NCBI GenBank assembly: GCA_041589175.1
Contig: JBFHWF010000005.1
Location: 1 to 64,000, forward strand
Length of the DNA: 64,000 nucleotides
Source: SZUA-229 sp041589175
GTDB taxonomy: Bacteria > Pseudomonadota > Gammaproteobacteria > SZUA-229
Direction of reading: 5' to 3'
The position numbers were made by a program, and so were the translations under genes. The notes under the pieces are model-generated. The model ran no database searches. It saw nothing but the letters and a program-made list of their open reading frames with translations, and had not been told where the DNA came from. This document shows positions 28,744 through 36,801 of this stretch, in pieces (within the stretch, counting starts at the first letter, position 1; the number at the start of each line of letters is the position of its first letter).

Positions 28744-28869
28744 TCTTCTTCCTGATTCATTACTTTCTCAGACACCCCATACCTCAAATGCGCTTCGCGT
28801 TTGTATGCCTTCGGCAGTTCTCTTTGCGCATCCTGCTGGCACGCAAGCCATATGCCATTTATAAAACCA

Positions 28870-29877
28870 TCACTCCTGAGCCAACCCCATGGGGATATCA
28901 TTGGTAACAATAGCGTCTACACCAAATGAAGTGTTCAACTGCCATTCACTCTCGGTATCAACCGTGTATGACAGCACCTTAAAGCCCGATGCCTGTAATT
29001 GCTGAACCAAATACGCTGCACTACCTGCATTCATCTGCTCTACCTGATAAAGCATCAGCTTGTCGATGGTTAAAAACTGTGTACCTAGATGAAATGCCAC
29101 ACCCGTATACTCATCGAATGATGCATAACCCGGCAAGCGAAAGAGCGCACCGATTTCAGCCCACTGCAACCCAAACCCCGCCTGCTTGTCAATATAGTTA
29201 ACAACAAGACCTGTCGCCGCCTGAATTTCTGCCGCCGATAGCAACTGTAATACATTTAAGCTGAGATTACGTTTTAATTCCACCGCGTCAGTTGAAAACA
29301 ATCCCAGCAAGGCGGGTGAAAAACTTTCAATAATAACCTGCTGCTGCATACCTGTTTTTGTTACCGCATCAACAACGGATGCAACAAGGGACATCTCTCC
29401 CGCATCATTAGGGTCGCATAATGGCGATGGTGTTTTAACTTCTATATTAACAAGGCCGCTTATATTCTCGCTCTTGCGTGCATATTTTTTTGCTTTTCGT
29501 AATAGCTGTGATAATTTTGAAACATGCGGAAGTCGCTGCTTTAGCGCATCATAACTCAGCGTATTTACACAGGTATAATCACTTAAGTAGTCATCATGCA
29601 TTACGACCGCTTTACCGTCAGACGTAACGGTTACATCGATTTCGACAATCGGCACACCTTCATCGAACGCACGCAACACTGATTCAACTGTATTTTCAAT
29701 CGGCTTATCTGGAATATCGCCAGTGTTTTCGCCATAGCCGCGATGCCCCATCACAAATGGTTTATCAGCAGAAGACAGCAGGTCATCCACCGTCCAGTAC
29801 GCAACTTTGGATTGCGCACCCGCATTACCGAAAACCACCAGGCCAGCGAACAACAATACAACGTTAATAATTTTCAT
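28870..29877 (-). CDS. Periplasmic glycerophosphodiester phosphodiesterase
   Basis: 335 residues from ATG 29877, chosen because AAAGGA lies eight bases upstream and a signal peptide follows (VVLLFAGLVVFGNAGA, cut near AQS). GDPD catalytic text is clear: FVMGHRGYGENTG, PIENTVES, EIDVTVTSDGKAVVMHDDYL with the Glu-x-Asp metal site and second His, and VNIEVKTPSP. The enzyme splits glycerophosphodiesters to glycerol 3-phosphate and an alcohol, like GlpQ. The C-terminal YTVDTESEWQLNTSFGVDAIVTNDI is the usual last barrel strand. No glycerol 3-phosphate transporter is nearby. Confidence 0.88.
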   Translation of the reverse strand: MKIINVVLLFAGLVVFGNAGAQSKVAYWTVDDLLSSADKPFVMGHRGYGENTGDIPDKPIENTVESVLRAFDEGVPIVEIDVTVTSDGKAVVMHDDYLSDYTCVNTLSYDALKQRLPHVSKLSQLLRKAKKYARKSENISGLVNIEVKTPSPLCDPNDAGEMSLVASVVDAVTKTGMQQQVIIESFSPALLGLFSTDAVELKRNLSLNVLQLLSAAEIQAATGLVVNYIDKQAGFGLQWAEIGALFRLPGYASFDEYTGVAFHLGTQFLTIDKLMLYQVEQMNAGSAAYLVQQLQASGFKVLSYTVDTESEWQLNTSFGVDAIVTNDIPMGLAQE

Positions 29878-30054
29878 AAATACATTCCTTTGTTTGTGAA
29901 CTTCTTTCGAGTGAGAATAAGTAATAAATCCGTTCCAAAATGTAACAGCGAACTCTCGATACAACAATAGAAAAATCACCTGTTTTTCTGACAGATTAAC
30001 AGGCACAGCACTCACGACATTAAATTATAATGATATGTTAATGCCGATTTCGCA

Positions 30055-30285
30055 CCAATGACACATTGGCAAACTTCGCCGACAGACATAAAAACACACC
30101 CACTGTTACTGACAAGCGCAGTCAATTCCTAAAAGTGCACGACTCCAGACAACCCTGCAAGTCACATATAGAAACACGCACTCAATTAATCATTGTCAAC
30201 TAAATGACTTCTAATTGACTGGAACAGTCACTGGCTGGCACTTTCAATACTATACTCATCTATGAATGAAAGTGTATCGTTACAC
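30055..30285. promoter_or_regulatory. Three small palindromes in the GDPD/diguanylate cyclase intergenic region
   Basis: The 465-base gap 29878-30342 separates divergent genes and has no coding content. It holds three perfect inverted repeats: CCAATG-ACA-CATTGG at 30055-30069, TGACTG-GAA-CAGTCA at 30216-30230, and GTGTA-TCGT-TACAC at 30272-30285. TATAAT occurs on both strands near 30024-30031, and TATACT at 30251 is a -10 candidate for the cyclase. The palindromes may be operators, but no known site was matched. Confidence 0.35.
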
Positions 30286-30342
30286 ACCCCTATTCAGTAG
30301 AACCCCGGTGAGAATCACTGATTTCGATCTGACGAGTTAGTT

Positions 30343-31947
30343 ATGCATGAAAGTACCTTAGCCAGCCTGTTTAAGCACAGGCATGCTCTAGCTGCTCTGG
30401 TAATTTTTGCGGGCATCTCTGCCTGGCTGGCTTATTACATCCACACGGGGTCAATTTCTCTTTACTCGGAAGCCGAAAGTGCGATAACCCAGATTCATCA
30501 AAAGCGATATGCCTTGTCTGAAATGACATCTGCCGCCAGGGAACGCTCGGTGATCCTGCTTGAAATGTACATACTCGAAGATCCATTTGATCGCGACAGC
30601 CTAAGACTGGAAATGGATACTGAAGCTGCTCGATTTATTAAGTTCAGACAGGTATTTCAAGAGTCAACACTAAGCAATGAAGAATCCCGGCTTTTTAGCC
30701 AGGCACTTGAATTAATATCAGACAATGTACCCATTCAGAAACAAACAGTAGAGCTTTTACTCGAAAACAGGATGGCCGATGCAGGTCAATTACTATTTGA
30801 GAAAGCGCTACCAAATCAAAGTCAAATTCTTGATAAGTTCAGTGAGATTCACCATCTAATGGAAGCCAACTCTCTGAAAAAGGTAGCCAGCCTGAAAAAC
30901 CACCTAAATAACACGAACAGAAACACCCTGCTACTCCTGGCTCTGGTTATCGGTGCGACTTTCATCGCCTTTACTTTTATTTACTCTCGCGCAAAAAACA
31001 GAGAAAGAGATCTACAAGGCCTTGTAAATGAACGAACTAGAGAATTAGAAAAAGCCCATAGACTTACACAATCGCTGGTCGAAAACTCTTCTGATGGAAT
31101 CATAAGCATCAACAAAGATCAAAATATTGTTCTATTTAATCCTGCGGCCGAAAAGCTCTTTCAATACAGCGCAAGCGATATAGCGGGACAACACATATCA
31201 ATTCTGCTACCAGATGAAGCACGAAATCAGCATCAGCAACATGTAACTGATTTTGGCAACGACCCACAGCACCAATCAAAAATGATGGATGCCAGGCCCG
31301 AAGTCATGGGCAAGCGACGTGACAACAGCCTGTTCCCGGCGGAAGTCAGCATATGTAAGTCACAGATAGGGGACGAAACCTGCTACACAGCCTTTGTAAG
31401 AGACATAACAGAAAGAAGAGAAGCCGAAGCCGAAATTCGCCGCCTCGCCATGTCTGACAGCCTAACAGGGCTAGACAATAAGCATCATTTTCACAAGCAA
31501 CTCGAAGATGCAGTTGCCTACCACAATCGCTATCCAGAACACAGATTTTCACTGCTCATGCTAGACCTGGATCTCTTCAAACAGGTAAATGATACTCATG
31601 GACATCTAATAGGTGACAAGCTGCTTCAACTGGTGTCAAACATTATAAGACGCAATGTTCGCAATGCCGACCGTGTTGGTCGACTAGGTGGTGATGAATT
31701 CGCAATACTTTTAAATGAAGTCTGCAACGCATCTCAAGCCGCGGCCATTGCAGAAAAAATCATACATGAACTATCCCGACCCATAAATATAGATGGCAAC
31801 GCCATTCAAATCGGCGCAAGCATTGGCATCGCCATATGCCCAACATCGGAAGTTACAGCGGAAACATTGCTTAATAGCGCAGATAAAATGCTCTATAAAT
31901 CCAAGAGCGCCGGAAGAAATACATATCGAATAGAAGACAGCAAATAG
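30343..31947 (+). CDS. Membrane-bound PAS-GGDEF diguanylate cyclase
   Basis: 534 residues. Membrane helices at about 14-34 and 194-215 enclose a helical periplasmic sensor of some 155 residues that resembles a four-helix bundle. A PAS domain follows at 240-370 (DGIISINKDQNIVLFNPAAEKLF), then GGDEF at 449-453 in GRLGGDEFAIL. The active-site motif is intact, so c-di-GMP synthesis is expected. The inhibitory site is also present: RNAD at 440-443, five residues before GGDEF. There is no EAL domain. The ligand is unknown. It converges on the TPR gene. Confidence 0.92.
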   Translation: MHESTLASLFKHRHALAALVIFAGISAWLAYYIHTGSISLYSEAESAITQIHQKRYALSEMTSAARERSVILLEMYILEDPFDRDSLRLEMDTEAARFIKFRQVFQESTLSNEESRLFSQALELISDNVPIQKQTVELLLENRMADAGQLLFEKALPNQSQILDKFSEIHHLMEANSLKKVASLKNHLNNTNRNTLLLLALVIGATFIAFTFIYSRAKNRERDLQGLVNERTRELEKAHRLTQSLVENSSDGIISINKDQNIVLFNPAAEKLFQYSASDIAGQHISILLPDEARNQHQQHVTDFGNDPQHQSKMMDARPEVMGKRRDNSLFPAEVSICKSQIGDETCYTAFVRDITERREAEAEIRRLAMSDSLTGLDNKHHFHKQLEDAVAYHNRYPEHRFSLLMLDLDLFKQVNDTHGHLIGDKLLQLVSNIIRRNVRNADRVGRLGGDEFAILLNEVCNASQAAAIAEKIIHELSRPINIDGNAIQIGASIGIAICPTSEVTAETLLNSADKMLYKSKSAGRNTYRIEDSK

Positions 31948-31978
31948 ACTTTAACATTTTTCATGTCGCATGCCGTCT

Positions 31979-33205
31979 TCATGGAGTTACTTTATCAGAC
32001 TTTTTTTGCATCTTATTCAGCTGCTTCTCAACCCACTCAACCATCCTCTGATTATCAGCTTTTCGATATATCTTTAACGCTCTTAGATATGCATTCCTCG
32101 CTTCCCTGCTCTGCCCTCTTTTGAGATGCAATGACGCATAATAATATTCCAGCTGCGCCAGCCTTGCCTGGCTATTGCTTTTAACAAGTAACATTTTTGC
32201 CTCATCATATATTTCTGCAGACTTTTCATAATCCCCCATCAACTCCTGGACCTTGCCAATCTCCATTTTAGCCATGCCGAGTCCACTGACTGAACCGCTC
32301 TTCACATAGTGGTACGCTGCATCTTCATAGTTCATAATCGAAACACCATACTCCTTCTCTTTTCTGTTGATGTTTCCCAGATTATAAAGACAATTAGCCG
32401 TACCATGATGGTCCCTCACTTCTCGATAATAGCCAAGAGCCTGCGTGTAGCTTTGCCTGCTTTTTTCAATTTCACCCATTGATTTATATAGATTACCAAG
32501 CACTTTACTGGCATGCCCAAGCCCTTTGGTTCTCCCTGTATTTTCATAAATCCTGAACGCATTATCCGCCGCTGCCACCCCTTTTTGATAATCCGATAAT
32601 TTATAATATGACTCTGCAGCACTAAATAACGCATCTGCCCTGTGGCGGCTATCACCATTTGAATACTCATTAATGATCCGTAAAGATGCGTCTAGAGACT
32701 TGCTGTAATCACCATTCGTATAATGTGCATCTGCAATCATACTTAGAATATATACAAAACGGTTTTGAGTATGTTCACCATACTTCTGCATATAATCAAT
32801 CGCTTTATTGCCATTTAAGACAACATCGTCATATCGTCTATCATACATATCAAGCGTCATCCTTAGCACATGTACTTTCGCTTTATTTCGATAGTCATTA
32901 GTACGTCTTTTTAAATCATATTCTGCAATCGAAATGTATGCCTGAGCTTTCTTATATTCTCTACGTTTAAATATCAGCTCACCGGCGATAAAGACTGCAT
33001 AATCGATTTTTTCATCTGACGAGACATTATTCTTCATAAACGTCCTGATGTTATTTTCTGGCAATGCCAGCAATTCATCGACCAGCTGTTTATCTGGCTG
33101 CCATACTTTCTGCGCCTGTGATGAACTAATGAAGATTAATAATAGAACCAGGGAAACCCTGGCAACATTTACCGGGGTTACTGCACATCTCATAAAGCCG
33201 CTCAT
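31979..33205 (-). CDS. Exported tetratricopeptide-repeat protein
   Basis: 408 residues with a signal peptide (VSLVLLLIFISSSQAQ). At least six TPR units follow from about residue 75, such as ALFSAAESYYKLSDYQKGVAAADNAFRIYEN, shortened here to its core YYKLSDYQKGVAAADNAF, and AYLRALKIYRKA near the end. The layout is like the periplasmic TPR sensor part of some diguanylate cyclases, but no output domain is attached. It lies next to a convergent GGDEF gene, so a shared signalling role is possible but unproven. AGGAG lies before the ATG at 33205. Confidence 0.8.
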   Translation of the reverse strand: MSGFMRCAVTPVNVARVSLVLLLIFISSSQAQKVWQPDKQLVDELLALPENNIRTFMKNNVSSDEKIDYAVFIAGELIFKRREYKKAQAYISIAEYDLKRRTNDYRNKAKVHVLRMTLDMYDRRYDDVVLNGNKAIDYMQKYGEHTQNRFVYILSMIADAHYTNGDYSKSLDASLRIINEYSNGDSRHRADALFSAAESYYKLSDYQKGVAAADNAFRIYENTGRTKGLGHASKVLGNLYKSMGEIEKSRQSYTQALGYYREVRDHHGTANCLYNLGNINRKEKEYGVSIMNYEDAAYHYVKSGSVSGLGMAKMEIGKVQELMGDYEKSAEIYDEAKMLLVKSNSQARLAQLEYYYASLHLKRGQSREARNAYLRALKIYRKADNQRMVEWVEKQLNKMQKKSDKVTP

Positions 33206-33293
33206 CCATGACTCCTGTTATTGTTATTCATGTCATGCCTTAATAATTCAATGGCAAGACGATACTGGAAATTTTTATAATGTCACAACAGCT

Positions 33294-34058
33294 TTAGCAG
33301 CTGACTTTATACATGCTAACCCTGTAAACATAATACAGAAATGAGAAACAGGCTAGTGACCAGACTATGAGTGGAGCTGCTGGCAAATTAGCAAACAGCG
33401 ATACAATCAAACCTGATAAGTATGCAAGAAAACCAATAATACAGGCTACAAATTCGGCACGACGTCCCGTAAGATTTTTAACTGCAAGCGCAGGAATAAT
33501 AAGGCTTGCAAACACAAGATACACACCTACCAGCTGAACCGATGCGGTCACTGCAATCGAAAATACAAGATAAAACCCTATGCCTCGAATATAGCTTGAT
33601 GCAAACCGCCATAGTAACAGCACAATTCCAAATAGTACGGCTGCTGGTATCAGTTGATCCAGTCGAACCCAGAGTATCTGCCCCAGTAACAGGTCATGTA
33701 GATATTCTGCACCATGCGCATGATTCGCCAGTATCAACATTGTGGCGCTCGCCGCCAGTACAAATGTGGCACCTATAATTGCCTCCTGTATTTCCGGCCA
33801 GCGACGCTCTGTCATCAACAGTATCGTTCCACCTATCAACGCGCTGATTCCGGCCGACACCTGCACACCGTAACCACCCAGGTTCACATCCATTATTTGC
33901 GCAACAACAACACCAAGGCCTGCTATTTGCGCTATCGCGAGATCAATAAAGATAATACCTCGCTTAAGCACTTCACGCCCCAGAGGCACATGGGTCAAAA
34001 CAACCATGATACCAGCTAGTAGTGGCGCGATAATAATCTGAAAATTATCAATATCCAT
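33294..34058 (-). CDS. Metal ABC transporter permease (ZnuB/TroC family)
   Basis: 254 residues from ATG 34058, which overlaps the binding-protein stop by one base (TGATG); a TTG three bases upstream is possible. It has seven to eight hydrophobic helices with family text: LGREVLKRGIIFIDLAIAQIAGLG, ATFVLAASATMLIL, LLLGQILWV and VGVYLVFASLIIPALAV. Permeases of this type carry Zn or Mn across the inner membrane with a ZnuA-like protein and a ZnuC-like ATPase. No ATPase gene is in this operon or window. Confidence 0.9.
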   Translation of the reverse strand: MDIDNFQIIIAPLLAGIMVVLTHVPLGREVLKRGIIFIDLAIAQIAGLGVVVAQIMDVNLGGYGVQVSAGISALIGGTILLMTERRWPEIQEAIIGATFVLAASATMLILANHAHGAEYLHDLLLGQILWVRLDQLIPAAVLFGIVLLLWRFASSYIRGIGFYLVFSIAVTASVQLVGVYLVFASLIIPALAVKNLTGRRAEFVACIIGFLAYLSGLIVSLFANLPAAPLIVWSLACFSFLYYVYRVSMYKVSC

Positions 34059-34957
34059 CAATCAGCATACTTTAATAATGAGCTGATGGTTTCATCGAAC
34101 AGCGCAAACAGGTCCTTTGCCTGTTCACTCCCTCCTACAGTAAAGGGTAGTGCCAGTGTCGGCAATCCAGTTTCTTCACTTAGCCATTCAGACGCACGCG
34201 GGGACTGGTAAGCTGCTCGAATAATAAGTGTTGCTGGTTTCGACTTTAGCCCATTTGTAATCTGCGCAAGATGGCTTGCTGACGGTGGCAGACCGGGCTT
34301 TGGTTCCAGCACGGCTACCTCCTCCAGGCCCAGCCAGTCGTTCATATACACCCAGCTTTTATGCTGCGTCACAACACGCATTCCTTTAAGCTTTCCTGCC
34401 ATGACTTCCCATCGTTTTACAGCCTCCCGCCAGCGCTGTTCAAAGCTGTCCAATCGTTGTCGATACCATTCTGCATTCTCATCATCCAGCATTACAAGCC
34501 TCTGTGTTAATGCCTGCGCAATGGGAATATAGTTTCGTGGATCTGTCTGTATATGCGGATTACCGCTGGCATGTACATCACCTTCACTCCGATCCAGTGA
34601 TGCCGGTATCTCTTTCATCTCTACGAATGAAGACACCTCCAGATAACCCCTCTGCCCCGGCAACACTTTTGAATTTCCCGCCTTACGTAGTAACAAAGGT
34701 AACCATGCTGCCTCCAGACTAGCCCCCGTGCAGATCACCAGATCTGCACGACGCACTTTTGCAATAAGGTTTGGGCGAGCCATTACCTTATGCACATCCT
34801 GCAAGCCAGTTGTTGCGGAAAAGACATCCACCTTGTCCGACCCAATTTCACTGGCTAGTGCGGCCCATTCCGGTTCGCAACTAAAAATACGAAGCTGATC
34901 AGCATTCAACTGCCATGATGACATTAGTAAGCACAGTGCAAGCCATGCGTTTTTCAT
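34058..34957 (-). CDS. Metal-binding periplasmic protein (ZnuA/TroA family)
   Basis: 299 residues with a signal peptide cut after LNA (19). It has the cluster A-I solute-binding fold. Likely metal ligands are His in LQDVHKVMARP, His in GNPHIQTDPRN and His in VTQHKSWVYMND. There is no long His-rich loop of the kind seen in high-capacity ZnuA, only GDVHASGNPH. AGGAG lies seven bases before the ATG, and the permease is translationally coupled behind it. Zinc is the likeliest metal given the neighbouring barrel and His/Cys protein, with manganese as the alternative. Confidence 0.87.
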   Translation of the reverse strand: MKNAWLALCLLMSSWQLNADQLRIFSCEPEWAALASEIGSDKVDVFSATTGLQDVHKVMARPNLIAKVRRADLVICTGASLEAAWLPLLLRKAGNSKVLPGQRGYLEVSSFVEMKEIPASLDRSEGDVHASGNPHIQTDPRNYIPIAQALTQRLVMLDDENAEWYRQRLDSFEQRWREAVKRWEVMAGKLKGMRVVTQHKSWVYMNDWLGLEEVAVLEPKPGLPPSASHLAQITNGLKSKPATLIIRAAYQSPRASEWLSEETGLPTLALPFTVGGSEQAKDLFALFDETISSLLKYAD

Positions 34958-34966
34958 ACATTACTC

Positions 34967-36283
34967 CTAGAACTGATGACCACCATGAGCGCCAAAACTC
35001 ACAATATATTGCAACGTCCATTGCTGGTCTGCTTCGCCGGGTAATGATTCGTCATGGTTATACTGCAGGCGCAAACGACTGAATTCATTGCGTGAATAAT
35101 CCAGCATAATGCCTGTACGTTTTGGAGAATGTTCACTACTCAGGCCCGCTTCTTCCAGCACATCTGGATCTGCCGCCTGATTATCACTATTCAGCACATC
35201 ATAGCGCAGACCCACTCGCCAGCGTGGCATAAACTGATATACCGCCTGCAGATACCAGCCATCCTGTTCACCCTCATACTCCGTAATTTCAGCGCCGTCA
35301 TCCACAGATACCTCACCCGCTTCTTCACGACTAAAATATTCAGCCTGAATCTTCAGATTAGTATCCGTTACATTTCCATCTGGTGCCCACTTCCATACAA
35401 GATCCAGCACCCAGAGATCACTATCACCATCAAATACCGACGGCTCAACACCGCCTGCACCATGGGCATGCCCCTCTTCACCACCGGCTAGCCGTTCATG
35501 TGCCTCTGCCTGCAATGTCGAGACACCCGCTCGCCAGCTATGACTGCTACCAATATCACCTCCCAGGTGAGCAAATACTATATTAGCGCCTGCACCAGAC
35601 TTGCCCGATCCAGCCGCCGGAAAGCCATCACCCCGCATATACTCCGTACCTATCTGCAAATAGATATCTGTCGGTGCGACCCAGCGTAACTGAATACCGT
35701 TATCGGTGTACTGATCGCCAAGAAATGCTCGATATACCAACGGTTGATCTGCGAAGTCCCAGCTGTGGGAATGCTGTCGATTCAGATAGCCAAGCTCCGA
35801 ATAAAATCGACCTGCCTTCAGACCCAGTCCCGCAGGCAATCCCAGCGTCTCAATAAACGCTTCTTCCAGATCAAGCTCTGTTTCAGCACCCGCCTGATGA
35901 ATACCCAGTGTTACACTGGCAAACACCCGGTCATCCACATTTCCACTGAGCCCAATTTCGGTTTCCTCTGCAGTTAAGCCTTCACTAGACAGACCTGCCT
36001 CACCACCAAGCTGAAATCCCGGTAGCGCATACTCGTCTTCTGGCTGGCGATAACGGTTATACTTTCCATTCAGGAAAACAGCAACAGCCGGGTTGTAACG
36101 ATTACTCTCTCGACGCAATTCTCCTGCGCTACCTCGCTGCTGACTTTCCTGCTCAAGTTGCTGCATTCGCAATTCAAGCTGCTCCAGCCTCTCAACAGAA
36201 TTTGTATCAGCAGCCTCAACAGAAGCCACGCCAGTCAAACATAGCAAAGCTACAGATGCATGCTGGTTCATGCCCTTTTTCAT
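34967..36283 (-). CDS. Outer-membrane beta-barrel protein, probable metal-linked porin
   Basis: 438 residues from ATG 36283, chosen for GGAG eight bases upstream. It has a signal peptide ending VEA|ADTN, a short coiled coil (SVERLEQLELRMQQLEQES) as in trimeric porins, then alternating strands ending in HQF, the terminal Phe being the barrel assembly signal. A His-rich loop (GEEGHAHGAGG) and the tail FGAHGGHQF could bind metal. It lies nine bases upstream of the binding-protein gene, so it probably passes the same metal through the outer membrane. No plug domain is present, so it is not a TonB receptor. Confidence 0.8.
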   Translation of the reverse strand: MKKGMNQHASVALLCLTGVASVEAADTNSVERLEQLELRMQQLEQESQQRGSAGELRRESNRYNPAVAVFLNGKYNRYRQPEDEYALPGFQLGGEAGLSSEGLTAEETEIGLSGNVDDRVFASVTLGIHQAGAETELDLEEAFIETLGLPAGLGLKAGRFYSELGYLNRQHSHSWDFADQPLVYRAFLGDQYTDNGIQLRWVAPTDIYLQIGTEYMRGDGFPAAGSGKSGAGANIVFAHLGGDIGSSHSWRAGVSTLQAEAHERLAGGEEGHAHGAGGVEPSVFDGDSDLWVLDLVWKWAPDGNVTDTNLKIQAEYFSREEAGEVSVDDGAEITEYEGEQDGWYLQAVYQFMPRWRVGLRYDVLNSDNQAADPDVLEEAGLSSEHSPKRTGIMLDYSRNEFSRLRLQYNHDESLPGEADQQWTLQYIVSFGAHGGHQF

Positions 36284-36364
36284 TTTCTTTACTCCACGCA
36301 ATGATTCCGTCAACACAGTTGACGGGCGTTTATAAAACAGTTCTGGTTTAATTTAAGGTGTGAA

Positions 36365-36649
36365 CTAAAGATGTAATGGGGGTGCACGAGCCTGCCAGCC
36401 ATACAGAACTACACTGTAATCACCTTGCGGCAGTGGCTGAACCTGACCCAACAGGGCTATTGAGGATGGTGACACCCGCTGACTGTTAAGCAGCCCGGCA
36501 TCTGAAGAGTGGCTGATATGACAGACATCACAGGCATGGATACCTGCAGAAATCGACTCGTGGTGATGGGATACTGAAATATACTGCCCTATACTCAGGA
36601 GGAGTATTAGCAATATGATGGATCGGCTGATGTCGTAATGACGCTTCAT
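36365..36649 (-). CDS. Small His/Cys-rich exported or membrane protein
   Basis: 94 residues: a basic start, one strong hydrophobic segment (IILLILLLSIGQYISV), then SHHHESISAGIHACDVCHISHSS, with a C-x-x-C pair among five histidines. This looks like a metal-binding site just outside the inner membrane. I recognise no family; it recalls DUF2946-like small proteins near metal receptors. It is the first gene of the barrel/binding-protein/permease run. TATACT ends so close to the ATG that the message could be leaderless, with TTGACG overlapping. Confidence 0.6.
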   Translation of the reverse strand: MKRHYDISRSIILLILLLSIGQYISVSHHHESISAGIHACDVCHISHSSDAGLLNSQRVSPSSIALLGQVQPLPQGDYSVVLYGWQARAPPLHL

Positions 36650-36801
36650 GGCGCAAGTATAGCGTCAACAGCTTATCAGTGAAAAGGGACTTTTGGCGCA
36701 GCCTCACAGATCACAGGCCTCGATTCCATCGCTTGCTATGCACCCGCGACTGTTATATGTTGCATAAATCCCTGGAATATATAAAAACAATCGATAAACC
36801 A

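Noticed and set aside
28722..28910. 62-residue minus-strand frame overlapping the tRNA gene
   Set aside because: It runs through the tRNA and the end of the GDPD gene, has no ribosome binding site and reads as a chance frame.
30235..30256. TGGCAC as a sigma-54 -24 element before the diguanylate cyclase
   Set aside because: No TTGC at the required -12 spacing.
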